Source: CAZGXI01 sp964529715
Lineage (GTDB): Bacteria; Chloroflexota; Anaerolineae; Aggregatilineales; Ch27
DNA length: 44,217 nt
NCBI GenBank assembly: GCA_964529715.1
Contig: CAZGXI010000038.1
Coordinates: 1-44,217, forward strand
Direction of reading: 5' to 3'
Under the pieces are notes generated by a model. The model saw only the letters and a program-made list of their open reading frames with translations. It had not been told where the DNA came from and ran no database searches. Each line of letters starts with the position of its first letter. Position 1 is the first letter of the stretch. The position numbers and the translations under genes were made by a program. This document shows positions 1-8,318 of the stretch, in pieces.

Positions 1-297
1 TTCGCGCCGGGGACTCAAGTCCCCGGCTGAGAAAAACAAGCCCTCCGGGCTACAGCTATTTCAGCCCGGCGGGCTTGTCCTTTTTAGCCCCGGAGTTCGC
101 GCCGGGGACTCAAGTCCCCGGCTGAGAAAAACAAGCCCTCCGGGCTACAGCTATTTCAGCCCGGCGGGCTTGTCCTTTTTAGCCCCGGAGTTCGCGCCGG
201 GGACTCAAGTCCCCGGCTGAGAAAAACAAGCCCTCCGGGCTACAGCTATTTCAGCCCGGCGGGCTTGTCCTTTTTAGCCCCGGAGTTCGCGCCGGGG
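1..297. repeat. Three tandem 95-bp repeats plus a 12-bp partial copy
   Basis: Units begin at 1, 96 and 191 and are identical by eye; a fourth stops after 12 bases at 286-297. Each unit holds a palindrome (CCGGGGACT, CA, AGTCCCCGG) followed by two short GC hairpins of the form AGCCC-n3-GGGCT, and ends in CTTTTTAGCCCCGGAG. The reverse complement of the unit's end occurs again at 16432-16460, so this is a dispersed family and not only a local expansion. No ORF or transposase is present. It is not CRISPR, because there are no unique spacers between the repeats. Confidence 0.93.
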
Positions 298-312
298 CGA
301 CCCATATCGACA

Positions 313-340
313 GTAGGGACACGCCATGCCGTGTCCCGAC
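313..340. repeat. TAGGGRC-type palindrome
   Basis: Arms GGGACACG (316-323) and CGTGTCCC (330-337) surround a 6-base centre and are preceded by GTA. The same palindrome recurs at 35336-35363 and, in part, at 43177-43192. The rest of the gap up to the PadR promoter shows no feature I can name. Confidence 0.75.
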
Positions 341-447
341 CGGTATCCACGTTGAAATAACCCATATACAGCCGCCCTGTACCGTCAGGCCGATGACCCG
401 CCCTTCGATCCCTGTGGGACATTGGGGCCAGGATGCCTCGCCCCGGC

Positions 448-477
448 TTGACGTGCGCCCTCAGACGGGTGTATCAT
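448..477 (+). promoter_or_regulatory. Candidate promoter of the PadR gene
   Basis: TTGACG at 448-453 and TATCAT at 472-477 are separated by 18 bases, which fits a sigma-70 promoter. Transcription would start near 484, inside the dyad at 484-505. Inferred from sequence only. Confidence 0.45.
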
Positions 478-483
478 GAGTTT

Positions 484-505
484 AGTATTCTTTTTTTAGA
501 ATAGT
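484..505. promoter_or_regulatory. Candidate PadR autoregulatory operator
   Basis: AT-rich dyad in an otherwise GC-rich region: TATTCT (486-491), six T, AGAATA (498-503), with partly matching flanks. It lies just downstream of the candidate -10 box and immediately upstream of the regulator's coding region. PadR proteins commonly bind AT-rich dyads at their own promoters; that this is such a site is inference. Confidence 0.4.
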
Positions 506-526
506 ATGTGTATGAAGGGGGTGATC

Positions 527-1168
527 ATGACCGACGCAGAATTGGCAATTCTCAGCCTGGTAGCAGAAGCGCCCCGGCACGGCTACGAGATTCAACAGGC
601 CATTGAGGCGCGCGGAATGCGTCAGTGGACGGCCATCGGGTTTTCGTCGGTGTACTACCTGCTCAACAAGCTGGAGCGCCAGGGATTGCTGGAAAGCCGT
701 CTGATGCATTCCGAACGCGGGCCGGCCCGCAAGGTTTACCAGATCACCCAGGCCGGGCGCGGGGTGCTTCAAACGGCCCTGATGGACCTGTTGAGCGTCC
801 CGCGCGACCAGGGGATGAGCCTGGCCCTGGGGCTGGCGAACATCGCCGTGCTGCGTCCAGAACAGGCCCGCAACGCCCTGGATAGCTACGAGGCTGGCCT
901 TCAGGCGCGCATCGCCGACCTGTCCGAACGTCGCGCCCACCAGATCGCCGAGCACCCCGACAGCCCGCTGCACATCCTGGCCGTCTTCGACCACGCCCTG
1001 ACGCTGGCGCAGGCCGAATTAAACTGGCTGCGCGCCTTTCGCGCCGCCTGGGAAGAACACGTCCCATTCCCTGCCACACCGCCCCCTACTCCATTCGCCA
1101 CCGACCCTGCCCCGACGAAACATCCGCCTGCCCGTACAGAACGCCTGCCGCGCCCGGAACAGGAGTAG
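527..1168 (+). CDS. PadR family transcriptional regulator
   Basis: A 213-residue protein with an N-terminal winged helix (about residues 3-80). The PadR pattern is visible: LAILSLVAEAPRHGYEIQQA, then a SSVYYLLNKLERQGLLES recognition and wing region. A helical C-terminal dimerisation region of the virulence-activator type follows to about 175, then a Pro-rich tail. ATG codons also occur at 506 and 512, but 527 is chosen because AAGGGGG at 515-521 is well placed for it and the family begins with this segment. PadR proteins usually repress a neighbouring transporter or stress gene, but the nearest gene is a convergent kinase. The DrrAB-type exporter at 13045-14890 is too distant to assign as the target. 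Confidence 0.9.
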   Translation: MTDAELAILSLVAEAPRHGYEIQQAIEARGMRQWTAIGFSSVYYLLNKLERQGLLESRLMHSERGPARKVYQITQAGRGVLQTALMDLLSVPRDQGMSLALGLANIAVLRPEQARNALDSYEAGLQARIADLSERRAHQIAEHPDSPLHILAVFDHALTLAQAELNWLRAFRAAWEEHVPFPATPPPTPFATDPAPTKHPPARTERLPRPEQE

Positions 1169-1193
1169 GGGCGAGGCACGCCTCACCCCTACT
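1164..1193. terminator. Bidirectional hairpin containing both convergent stop codons
   Basis: Arms AGTAGGGGCGAGGC and GCCTCACCCCTACT pair with one mismatch across a 2-base centre. The padR stop TAG (1166-1168) lies in the left arm and the stop of the opposing kinase gene (CTA at 1189-1191) in the right arm. It belongs to the dispersed TAGGGRC palindrome family. A terminator role for both genes is inferred; there is no clean T-tract. Confidence 0.6.
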
Positions 1194-4100
1194 GACCCGG
1201 CGGCAGAACAATGCAGAACGTGCTGCCTTCGCCCAGGACGCTGGTCACGTCGATGCGCCCGCCGTGCGCGTCCACGATCCGCTGCGCAATCGCCAGGCCC
1301 AGCCCCAACCCGCCGATTTCGGCGCTCCGCGCCGGGTCTGCCCGGTAGAAGCGCTCGAAGATGTGTGGCAGGTCCGCCGGGCCGATCCCGATGCCGTTAT
1401 CCTGCACGCAGACAGCAGTCTCCTGGCCCTGCGTGCGCGTTTCCACCCGGATCGTCCCGCCATTCGGGGTATAGCCCAGGGCGTTGGAGAGCAGAGCGGC
1501 GATGGCGCGGTGAAGCATGGGGGCATCCACCAGCACGACCGGCGCTTCGGGAGCCAGCAGGACCTCGACGGTGTGCTGCTTCTGCTCGGCTTGCAGCCGG
1601 TATTCCTCCACGACCACCTGCACCAGCGTATTCAGGTCGGTCGGCTGGCGGTCCAGGGAGTCGATGTGGTCTAGCCGTGACATGTTCAGCAGGTCTTCCA
1701 GCAGCCGTTCCAGGCGCGTGACCTGGACACCCAGCAGTTGCAGGTGGCGCTGCCGCATCTCGGCGGTGACGTCGGGGTGGACCAGCACGGCCAGACTGGT
1801 CTTCATCGTCGTCAGCGGAGTCTTGAGGTCATGCGAGGCGTCGCCGATGAACCGCTCCAGGATGTGAATGCGCTCGCGCTCCAGTTTCAGGTCCAGTTCG
1901 TGTGCCTCGGCCCGTTTGCGCGCCGAGATGTCGCGCACGAAATTGTACAGGATCACCTGATCGCCATGCCGGACGAGACGGCTGCTGACCTCGCAGGGAA
2001 TGTCGGTTCCGTCTTTGCGGCGATAGACGCACTCGTAAAAGCTCGTGCTGCTGGCCGACGACTGCCAGGCGCGGCTGGACTCATCGTCGGCGTTGAGGAT
2101 TTCGACGTCCGGCAGCGATAGCAGCAGCAGTTCCTCGGTGGTATAGCCCAGACGGCGCGCCGCGTGGGTGTTGCCGTCCAGGATGCGCAGCGTTTGCGGA
2201 TCGATAATAAAGATCGAGTCCCCCGCGCCCTCGAACAGGCTGTGATAGCGCGCCTTGGCATTTTCCAGGGCCGCGCGAGTCTGCGCAAGCTCGGCCTCTA
2301 GGGCTTCAAGCTGCGCCAGGCGGCGGACGGCATCTTCCAGAGCTTGTTTCAATTGGTTCGTGTCTTTGGCATCCATCTCAGGCTGTACTTTCATTTCGCC
2401 GACTACAGCGTCCAGCTTCATCCTTGTCCCACGCGCTATAAAGGCTCTCAGGCTATCTGCCGGGAGGATGGCTGCCAGTTCTCCTTGCAGCCGTTGGAGG
2501 CGCATCTGCACCGGATAATCGTCGTTGCCGGCTCGCGCTGCCGCCAGCCCGACCAACGTAGCCGCGCGCTCGAAGTCGCCCGCCCACAGGGCCAGGCGGG
2601 CGAAACCGAGCAAGGCCTGCAACACAGCCGGCGTGATGTCCGCCCGGTACGCCAGGCTCAGAGCTTCGTGCAGCGCCGACCGGGCAGCAGCGTCGTCGCC
2701 CAGGTCGGCACAGACAAAGCCGAGCCGATAGAGGGCTTCGACGATGGTCGGGGGGGCTTTGATCTCGCGGAACAGCGCCAGGCTCGTCTCATAGTGTGCC
2801 CGCGCGTCGGCCAGGCGGCTCTGGTCGTAGGCCATGTCGCCCAGAACGAGGAGGGCCGCCGCGATGCCGGGCCGGTCGTTCAACTGGCGGTACAGCGCGA
2901 GGCTGTTTTCGAGACAGGCCAGGGCCGCCGCGTCGTCCCGGCGGCAGCGGGCAAGTTCGCCCGCCAGCAGCAGGCTGATCGCCACGCCGTACTGGTGGTC
3001 GATCTCGCGGAAGAGCGCCAGCGCCTCGTCCAGGCACGCCTGCGCCAGTGCGAAGTTGCCTTGCCGGGTGGCGGTCTTGCCAAGCCCAGTCAGACAGGTG
3101 CCCACCCCGACCCGGTCGTTGATCTGGCGCCGGATCGCCAGGCTTTCCTCGTAAGAAGAGCGCGCCTCAGCGTACTGTCCCCGGTCAACGGCGGCGCGGC
3201 CCAGGCAGTTGAGGCAGTCAGAAGCGCCGTCCAGGTCGCCGATCTCGCGGTAGCGCTCCAGGCTTTCCTGAAGGTATCGCTGCGCCGTCGGGAAGTCTCC
3301 CACGTTGACGTTCACGTCGCCCAGGTTGAGCAGGCTCATGGCGATCCCTTCCCGGTCGCCGATCGCGCGCCGGATCGCCAGGCTGTCCTCGTAGTGCTGG
3401 CGCGCCTGGGCGTAGTTCCCTTCATACATCGACAGGACGCCCAGGCTGTTCAGGTTGGTGGCAACGCCGTAGCGGTCGCCGATGGCAAGCGCCACCTCCA
3501 GGCTTTCTTCCAGATAGACCCTGGCGGCGGCGTGCCGGCCCTGCCCCTGGTGGCGGGTGACGACGCCCATCCGGTTCAGGCTGGCGACCAGGCTGCGCTG
3601 GCTGCCGGTTTCGCGCGCCAGCGCCAGGCTTTTGGCGAAGTGCGCCAGCGCCGTCGTGAATTCGCCCTGGCGGTAGGCCGCTTCGCCCAGGCCGTGCAGG
3701 GCTTCCATCTCGCCGACGCGGTCGTTCAGCGCCCGCGCTGCTTCCAAACTCTCCTGAAAACACAGGCGGGCCTGTGCGAACTGGCTGACGCCGATGTACG
3801 CCTTGCCCAGCAGGGCGAGCGCCGATGCCCGCAGGCTGGCCTCCGGGTCGTCTCCGACAAACGCCAGACACTCCATCGCCAGCGATCCCAATCGCAGGAC
3901 TTCCGGGTAATCGCCGAGCCGGTAGGCCTGTTCCCCGGCCAGGCAGGCGTACCGGATGGTTTTGGGCATGTCCCCAGCGATTTGCCAGTGCTCTGCCAGG
4001 ACGCCGAAAAAAGCCGCTTCCCCTGCGTGGGCGGACTCGATGGCGCTGGCGACCTGCCGATGCAGCGCGGCGCGTTCCCCAGCCTCCAACTGTGCCAACA

Positions 4101-5979
4101 GCGCCTCGCGCAACCTGTCGTGAGCGAAGAACGCGCGGGCCCCGCGCACGTCCAGCACGGCGGCGTTCGTCGTGGCGGTCAGCCAGGCGTCCAGGTCGGC
4201 GTCAGGAGCCAGCGCGCGCAGCACGGCCAGGTCCAGCTCGCGCCCGGCCACCGCCGCCAGCTTGAGCAGCGCCATGTCTCCTGCGGCCACACGGTTCAGG
4301 CGGCGCTGTACAATCTGCGTGATGCCGCCCGCCATGACCGAAGCCGGCAGCGTCATCGCGGCCACGTCGCCTAACTGAGGCACTTCTTCGGCCAGGGCGC
4401 GCACCACTTCCACCAGGAAGAAGACATTGCCCTCGGTCTGCTGCTGCAAAAAGTCCACGAGACCCGGCTGCCGCCCGCCTGCGCCCAACATGGCGGCACT
4501 CAGGGCCGCGATGTCTTTGCGCTTCAGGCGAGGTAAAGACACCACCGTCATTTCGGGCAGGTCCGCCGGCAGGTTGGGGCATTCGTCGTCGCGGTAGGTA
4601 GCGATGATCACCAGGGAGCGTTGGTGGACCATCCGAACCAGGGGCTTAAGCAATTCCAACGACTCCCCGGCCCACTGCAAATCTTCCAGAATTAGCACCA
4701 CCGGCTGACGGGCGGCCTGTCGGCGCAGTACGTCTACCAGTGTCAGCTTGAGGCGCTGCTGTCGGGCACTGGCGGCCAGGCCGGGCGCGTCGGGGATGGC
4801 CCGTTCCAGCAGCGTGGCGATGTCTGGCACGATCTCCTTGAGGATGCCTGCTTCCAGGTCGCTCAAGTCGGTGGATAGCGCCAGCCGACGCAGAGGCCGC
4901 CGCCATAACTGATAAGGCAGCCCGCCGCCTTCGACGGCCTGTCCGGTCAGTACCAGCGCGCCGCCGACCATCGCCAGGCTGCTCAGTTCGGCGGCCAGGC
5001 GCGATTTGCCCACGCCGCTTTCGCCGCCGATCAGCCAGGCTGACCCTTGCCCTTGCGCGGCTTCGGTTAGCGCATCCGACAGCCAGGCCAGTTCATCCTC
5101 GCGCCCGATAAACGGTGCCGCCTGTAAAAAGCTGTCCCGGATGGCGCTTGTTTCGGGCGGCAGCGGACGCCCGACGGCGTCGCTCAGCGCCAGGATCGCC
5201 TGGTCTGCATCGGCGTAGCGCGCGTCGGGGATGACGTTCAGCAGGCGCAGCAGCACCGACGCCAGGCGCGGGTTAGCGATGGCCGACATGTCCGGCGCGC
5301 CCTGCAAGATGCTGGTGATCAGGCGAGTCGGATTCTGGATGTCGAAAGGATGGTGCCCAACCACCATCTCGTAGGCGATCACCCCCACGCTGTACAGGTC
5401 AGAAGCCCGGCCCACCGGCTCGCCGCGCAGGACTTCGGGGGGCATGTAGGGCAGCGTGCCCGCCAGACTTGTTGCCTGGTCCGCCGCGACGGACAGCCCG
5501 AAATCCAGCACCTTGATGCGCTGCTCCGGCGTCACCAGCACGTTGGCCGGTTTCAGGTCACGGTGCAAAATGCCGCGTCGATGCAGATACGCCAGCGCCT
5601 GCAAGAGCTGGAGCAGCAATGCGACCTGCACGCTTTCCGGGCGGCCTTTCCCCGCTTGCTCGATGGTGCGGGCATTTGCAACCAGGTCCATGGTAAAGTA
5701 GGGTTGCCGCTGCAAGTCGAAGCCGTAATCGAGCACGCGGATTATATTGGGGTGACGCACGGACGCCAGCAGGCGGAACTCCCGCGCCAGCGCCAGGGGC
5801 AGGTCGCTGATGCTGCCCACTGTAGCGCGGCTGGCAAAGTCGAGTCGCTTCTGGGAGATGGTGACACGCTTGAGCGCCACGATGCTGCCCGTCAGACGGT
5901 CGGTGGCGCGGTACACCGCCCCCATCGCGCCTTCCCCTAGCTTTTCGTGCAGACGGTAGCGGTTGCCGACGAACGCCAC
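1189..5979 (-). CDS. Hybrid Ser/Thr kinase - AAA ATPase - TPR - PAS - histidine kinase
   Basis: A 1596-residue sensor. Residues 8-265 are a Ser/Thr kinase with GEGAMG (15-20), Lys37, HRDLKPAN (139-146) and DFG (159-161), so it should be active. Residues 290-640 are an AAA_16/NACHT-like ATPase with Walker A GGESGVGKS (318-326) and Walker B near 427-437. About ten 40-residue TPR units (700-1130) follow, then a coiled coil, a PAS domain (about 1246-1350), and a histidine kinase with phospho-acceptor His1383 in SHDLKTP and N, G1 and G2 ATP-binding boxes. There is no receiver domain and no response regulator beside it. The layout recalls the HstK-type kinases of cyanobacteria, with TPR and PAS in place of GAF. 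The start is GTG, supported by GGAGG five bases upstream. A TATAAT for this strand lies at 6053-6058 with a weak -35. Confidence 0.93.
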   Translation of the reverse strand: MAFVGNRYRLHEKLGEGAMGAVYRATDRLTGSIVALKRVTISQKRLDFASRATVGSISDLPLALAREFRLLASVRHPNIIRVLDYGFDLQRQPYFTMDLVANARTIEQAGKGRPESVQVALLLQLLQALAYLHRRGILHRDLKPANVLVTPEQRIKVLDFGLSVAADQATSLAGTLPYMPPEVLRGEPVGRASDLYSVGVIAYEMVVGHHPFDIQNPTRLITSILQGAPDMSAIANPRLASVLLRLLNVIPDARYADADQAILALSDAVGRPLPPETSAIRDSFLQAAPFIGREDELAWLSDALTEAAQGQGSAWLIGGESGVGKSRLAAELSSLAMVGGALVLTGQAVEGGGLPYQLWRRPLRRLALSTDLSDLEAGILKEIVPDIATLLERAIPDAPGLAASARQQRLKLTLVDVLRRQAARQPVVLILEDLQWAGESLELLKPLVRMVHQRSLVIIATYRDDECPNLPADLPEMTVVSLPRLKRKDIAALSAAMLGAGGRQPGLVDFLQQQTEGNVFFLVEVVRALAEEVPQLGDVAAMTLPASVMAGGITQIVQRRLNRVAAGDMALLKLAAVAGRELDLAVLRALAPDADLDAWLTATTNAAVLDVRGARAFFAHDRLREALLAQLEAGERAALHRQVASAIESAHAGEAAFFGVLAEHWQIAGDMPKTIRYACLAGEQAYRLGDYPEVLRLGSLAMECLAFVGDDPEASLRASALALLGKAYIGVSQFAQARLCFQESLEAARALNDRVGEMEALHGLGEAAYRQGEFTTALAHFAKSLALARETGSQRSLVASLNRMGVVTRHQGQGRHAAARVYLEESLEVALAIGDRYGVATNLNSLGVLSMYEGNYAQARQHYEDSLAIRRAIGDREGIAMSLLNLGDVNVNVGDFPTAQRYLQESLERYREIGDLDGASDCLNCLGRAAVDRGQYAEARSSYEESLAIRRQINDRVGVGTCLTGLGKTATRQGNFALAQACLDEALALFREIDHQYGVAISLLLAGELARCRRDDAAALACLENSLALYRQLNDRPGIAAALLVLGDMAYDQSRLADARAHYETSLALFREIKAPPTIVEALYRLGFVCADLGDDAAARSALHEALSLAYRADITPAVLQALLGFARLALWAGDFERAATLVGLAAARAGNDDYPVQMRLQRLQGELAAILPADSLRAFIARGTRMKLDAVVGEMKVQPEMDAKDTNQLKQALEDAVRRLAQLEALEAELAQTRAALENAKARYHSLFEGAGDSIFIIDPQTLRILDGNTHAARRLGYTTEELLLLSLPDVEILNADDESSRAWQSSASSTSFYECVYRRKDGTDIPCEVSSRLVRHGDQVILYNFVRDISARKRAEAHELDLKLERERIHILERFIGDASHDLKTPLTTMKTSLAVLVHPDVTAEMRQRHLQLLGVQVTRLERLLEDLLNMSRLDHIDSLDRQPTDLNTLVQVVVEEYRLQAEQKQHTVEVLLAPEAPVVLVDAPMLHRAIAALLSNALGYTPNGGTIRVETRTQGQETAVCVQDNGIGIGPADLPHIFERFYRADPARSAEIGGLGLGLAIAQRIVDAHGGRIDVTSVLGEGSTFCIVLPPGQ

Positions 5980-6102
5980 CTAAACCTCCGCGTTAACCCG
6001 CGTATCGCAGCGTCGGGCAAAAATTCGCTCCTGTAACGTGAGAAGTGTTTACATTATAATGTGGAAGCGACCCAGAATGCGAAGCAACAGCGCACACCCG
6101 TC

Positions 6103-7311
6103 CTATCCGCCTGCCAGCACTTCGCGGCGCAGCAGGTCGAGCGCCTGGAGCGTCAGTAGGTTGCGCAGGGTATATCCCCAGCGGTCCTGGTCGCCGTTGA
6201 AGGAGATAAAGCGGTCGCCGCTGAACGACAGGTGATAGTGATCGTCGGCCAGGCCGTAGGCGGGCAGTGAGCGCGTCGCCAGCCAGAAGTTGATCAGCGG
6301 AATTTGCTCCTCCTCCGCGATCTGGACGATGGCGGCGTTAAGTTCCAGCGAGTTCTGCCACAGATAATCTGGGCTGCTGGGAAAGGTGCTCAGCAGCGGG
6401 ATCACGCCCCGCTCAATGGTAGCGCGCACGACCGAGCGCAGCGCCGGGCCGAACTGGTCGGCGCGCAGATATTGCATGTCAATCGCGCCGAACATGATGA
6501 TCGCCACGGCCGGCTGCACCAGTCGATATTCGCAATCCAGCGGCGATTCCCCCGCCCGGCAGTGCGCCGGGTTGGCCCACTGCGGGTCCAGCACCGACGC
6601 CGCGCTGAAGCCGCCCCAGGAGGCCATGCTGTCGTTGACGAACGAATTGGCGACTCCCACCTCCGGGCGCGGCGAGACGCTGTAAAAGTCGATCACCGCT
6701 TGCAAGTCGGCGTAAGGCCCCAGGTCGTATTCCCCCACGCCGAACGGCACCAGGAAGGCGTGAAAGGTGGTCATGCAGTCGCCCAGTTTGGAGAAGGTAT
6801 TCGGGCGGCGGCCCAACTGCTGCCCCAGCGCGAAGATCGCACGCACGCGCGCGCTGACTCCGCCCGGCAGCACGGGGGTGGCGCTCATGCGCGCGATCAA
6901 CGCGTCGGTGTTCACATCAACGGCGAACGGGCCTGCCGGGGCTGTGCCGACGCCAGACAGATCGACCGGCCCAGACGGCGCGGCGGGGTTCGCGGCAGCA
7001 GCGGACTCTTCGACCACCGGCAGGGAGATCAGCTCAGCCTGCATGATCAGATAGCGCGTGGCGACCCAGCCACGTGTAGCCTCGTCGGCGGTGTGGACGC
7101 GCACCCAGTTGCCGACGCTGTTGCGCCCCTCGATGATCACGATGCTGCGCCGGGGAAGCACTGCCAGGACAGGATAGGTCTCGCCGGGGCCGCTGCGCAC
7201 GTTAAGGTTCGAGATGGCCTGGCCCGTCGGCTGGCCCTGCGCCAGGGCAGGTAAGGCAGCAGCGAGAGCAATGAGAATGGCAGCGGCGCATAGGATCACG
7301 TTGCGGAGCAT
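6103..7311 (-). CDS. Secreted SH3-domain protein with SGNH-like C-terminal domain
   Basis: A 402-residue protein. A signal peptide (about 1-24, ending LPALAQ) is followed by a bacterial SH3 domain (about 30-95, SNLNVRSGPG to GWVATRYL) and a longer C-terminal domain resembling SGNH/GDSL hydrolases. Block I reads KLGDC with Cys179 in place of the usual Ser; I recall this change as common in the Chloroflexi branch of the family. FGAID and DDHYHLS fit blocks III and V. The start was moved to the ATG that opens the signal peptide; the longer open frame upstream has no secretory start. It lies 53 bp downstream of another secreted SH3 protein and is probably cotranscribed with it. The substrate is unknown, and Cys for Ser could mean a changed or absent hydrolase activity. 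Confidence 0.85.
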   Translation of the reverse strand: MLRNVILCAAAILIALAAALPALAQGQPTGQAISNLNVRSGPGETYPVLAVLPRRSIVIIEGRNSVGNWVRVHTADEATRGWVATRYLIMQAELISLPVVEESAAAANPAAPSGPVDLSGVGTAPAGPFAVDVNTDALIARMSATPVLPGGVSARVRAIFALGQQLGRRPNTFSKLGDCMTTFHAFLVPFGVGEYDLGPYADLQAVIDFYSVSPRPEVGVANSFVNDSMASWGGFSAASVLDPQWANPAHCRAGESPLDCEYRLVQPAVAIIMFGAIDMQYLRADQFGPALRSVVRATIERGVIPLLSTFPSSPDYLWQNSLELNAAIVQIAEEEQIPLINFWLATRSLPAYGLADDHYHLSFSGDRFISFNGDQDRWGYTLRNLLTLQALDLLRREVLAGG

Positions 7312-7364
7312 GGTGCACGTCCTTACAGGGTCGGTCGTTTGGTGAGGAAGTATAACCCGATAGC

Positions 7365-7991
7365 TTATCCGCGCCAGATGGTGAATGGCTGCGACCAGAT
7401 GGTAGGGTCGAGCGTGGGCGAGGGGCCGGGCGTGACCGGGCCGGGCGTGCGGGTGAACGACGGCGTGTACGACGGCGTGATCGTGCCGGTCGAGGTGAAG
7501 CTGGCCGTCGGCGTGATCGAAGGCGTCCAGGTGGCCGTCGGCGTCCGACTGGGCGTGATGGTTGAGGTGGCGCTGGGCGTGGCGGTCGGCGCGTGGGTCA
7601 GTTGAAACGCCTCTAGCGACAGCAGTAGCGGGTCGCCATTCGGGGCGCGTTCGGCCACCCAGCCGGTGCGTTCCTGACGGGTCGGGCCGCCCTGCGCCCA
7701 GGCGTCTTCGCGCACGTACTGCACCTGCCACCACAGCAGCCCGTCGCGGCACACCGGCCAGCCCAACACCGTGTGCACGCTGCCGCCCGGCAGCACATCT
7801 ACCGCTTCCCCGGCAGCGGCGGCGCGCACCACCACACCCTCCGCCGGAACAACAATCACGGCCATGCCGCGTTCCAATGTGCTCGCGCCGCAGGCAGCGT
7901 CGCCCTGGGCGCCTGCCAGCCCGGCTCCTACGATCAACACGCCCAGCCACCCTAACGCCAGGAGAATACCCGGCCATCGCTTTGCCAGCAT
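7365..7991 (-). CDS. Secreted SH3-like protein with Thr/Pro-rich tail
   Basis: A 208-residue protein. A signal peptide (LLALGWLGVLIVGAGLAGAQ) leads into a divergent SH3-like domain (about 35-130, with VVVRAAAAGEAVDVLPGG and RTGWVAER). About 60 residues of Thr/Ser/Pro repeats (TPSATSTITPSRTPTATWTP) follow, then a short end with TIWSQPFTIWRG. Such Thr-Pro stretches are typical extracellular linkers or O-glycosylated stalks in Chloroflexi. It is the first gene of a leftward pair with the SGNH-like protein and divergent from the beta-helix lipoprotein. It is probably part of cell-surface or wall functions; no enzyme motif is visible. Confidence 0.8.
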   Translation of the reverse strand: MLAKRWPGILLALGWLGVLIVGAGLAGAQGDAACGASTLERGMAVIVVPAEGVVVRAAAAGEAVDVLPGGSVHTVLGWPVCRDGLLWWQVQYVREDAWAQGGPTRQERTGWVAERAPNGDPLLLSLEAFQLTHAPTATPSATSTITPSRTPTATWTPSITPTASFTSTGTITPSYTPSFTRTPGPVTPGPSPTLDPTIWSQPFTIWRG

Positions 7992-8318
7992 GAGGTCTGC
8001 TCTATCCCTTGCTGCACCTTGAAAGGAACTTAAAAATCGGCGCTGGAAACCTAATATTCTATACGTTAAGTTGTTTTTGCCTTACTTCCCCTTACAGGCC
8101 CGACTCGGTGGCAATGCAGCAGCCCGCCCTATCTCGGCAGACTTGCCGCCGCCAGGGGGCATTTTACCGCGAATCGGGCCGATTCAAACGGTCGTTCAAC
8201 CATAAAACAAACGAATTCATACCCAAATCCGTCAATTCTACGTCAATTCAAACAATCACCTGTGATACCATGCTTGCGGGGGGAATTGATGTAGTCGTAA
8301 TGAACTGTGGAGGGTGGT
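7992..8318. other. Divergent intergenic region between SH3 operon and beta-helix lipoprotein
   Basis: AT-richer than the surrounding genes and presumably holding both promoters. GTCAATTC occurs twice on the plus strand (8231-8238 and 8242-8249), starts 11 bases apart, which is about one helical turn and could be an activator site. No convincing ORF, RNA gene or terminator was seen. Confidence 0.5.

Noticed and set aside
1..297. CRISPR array
   Set aside because: Units are contiguous 95-bp copies with no unique spacers and no cas gene.
2344..4374. 676-residue open frame antisense to the TPR kinase
   Set aside because: GC-rich shadow of a real coding region: composition is Gln/Arg/Val/Ala-rich, no domain is recognisable, and the opposite strand has clear kinase, TPR and PAS motifs.
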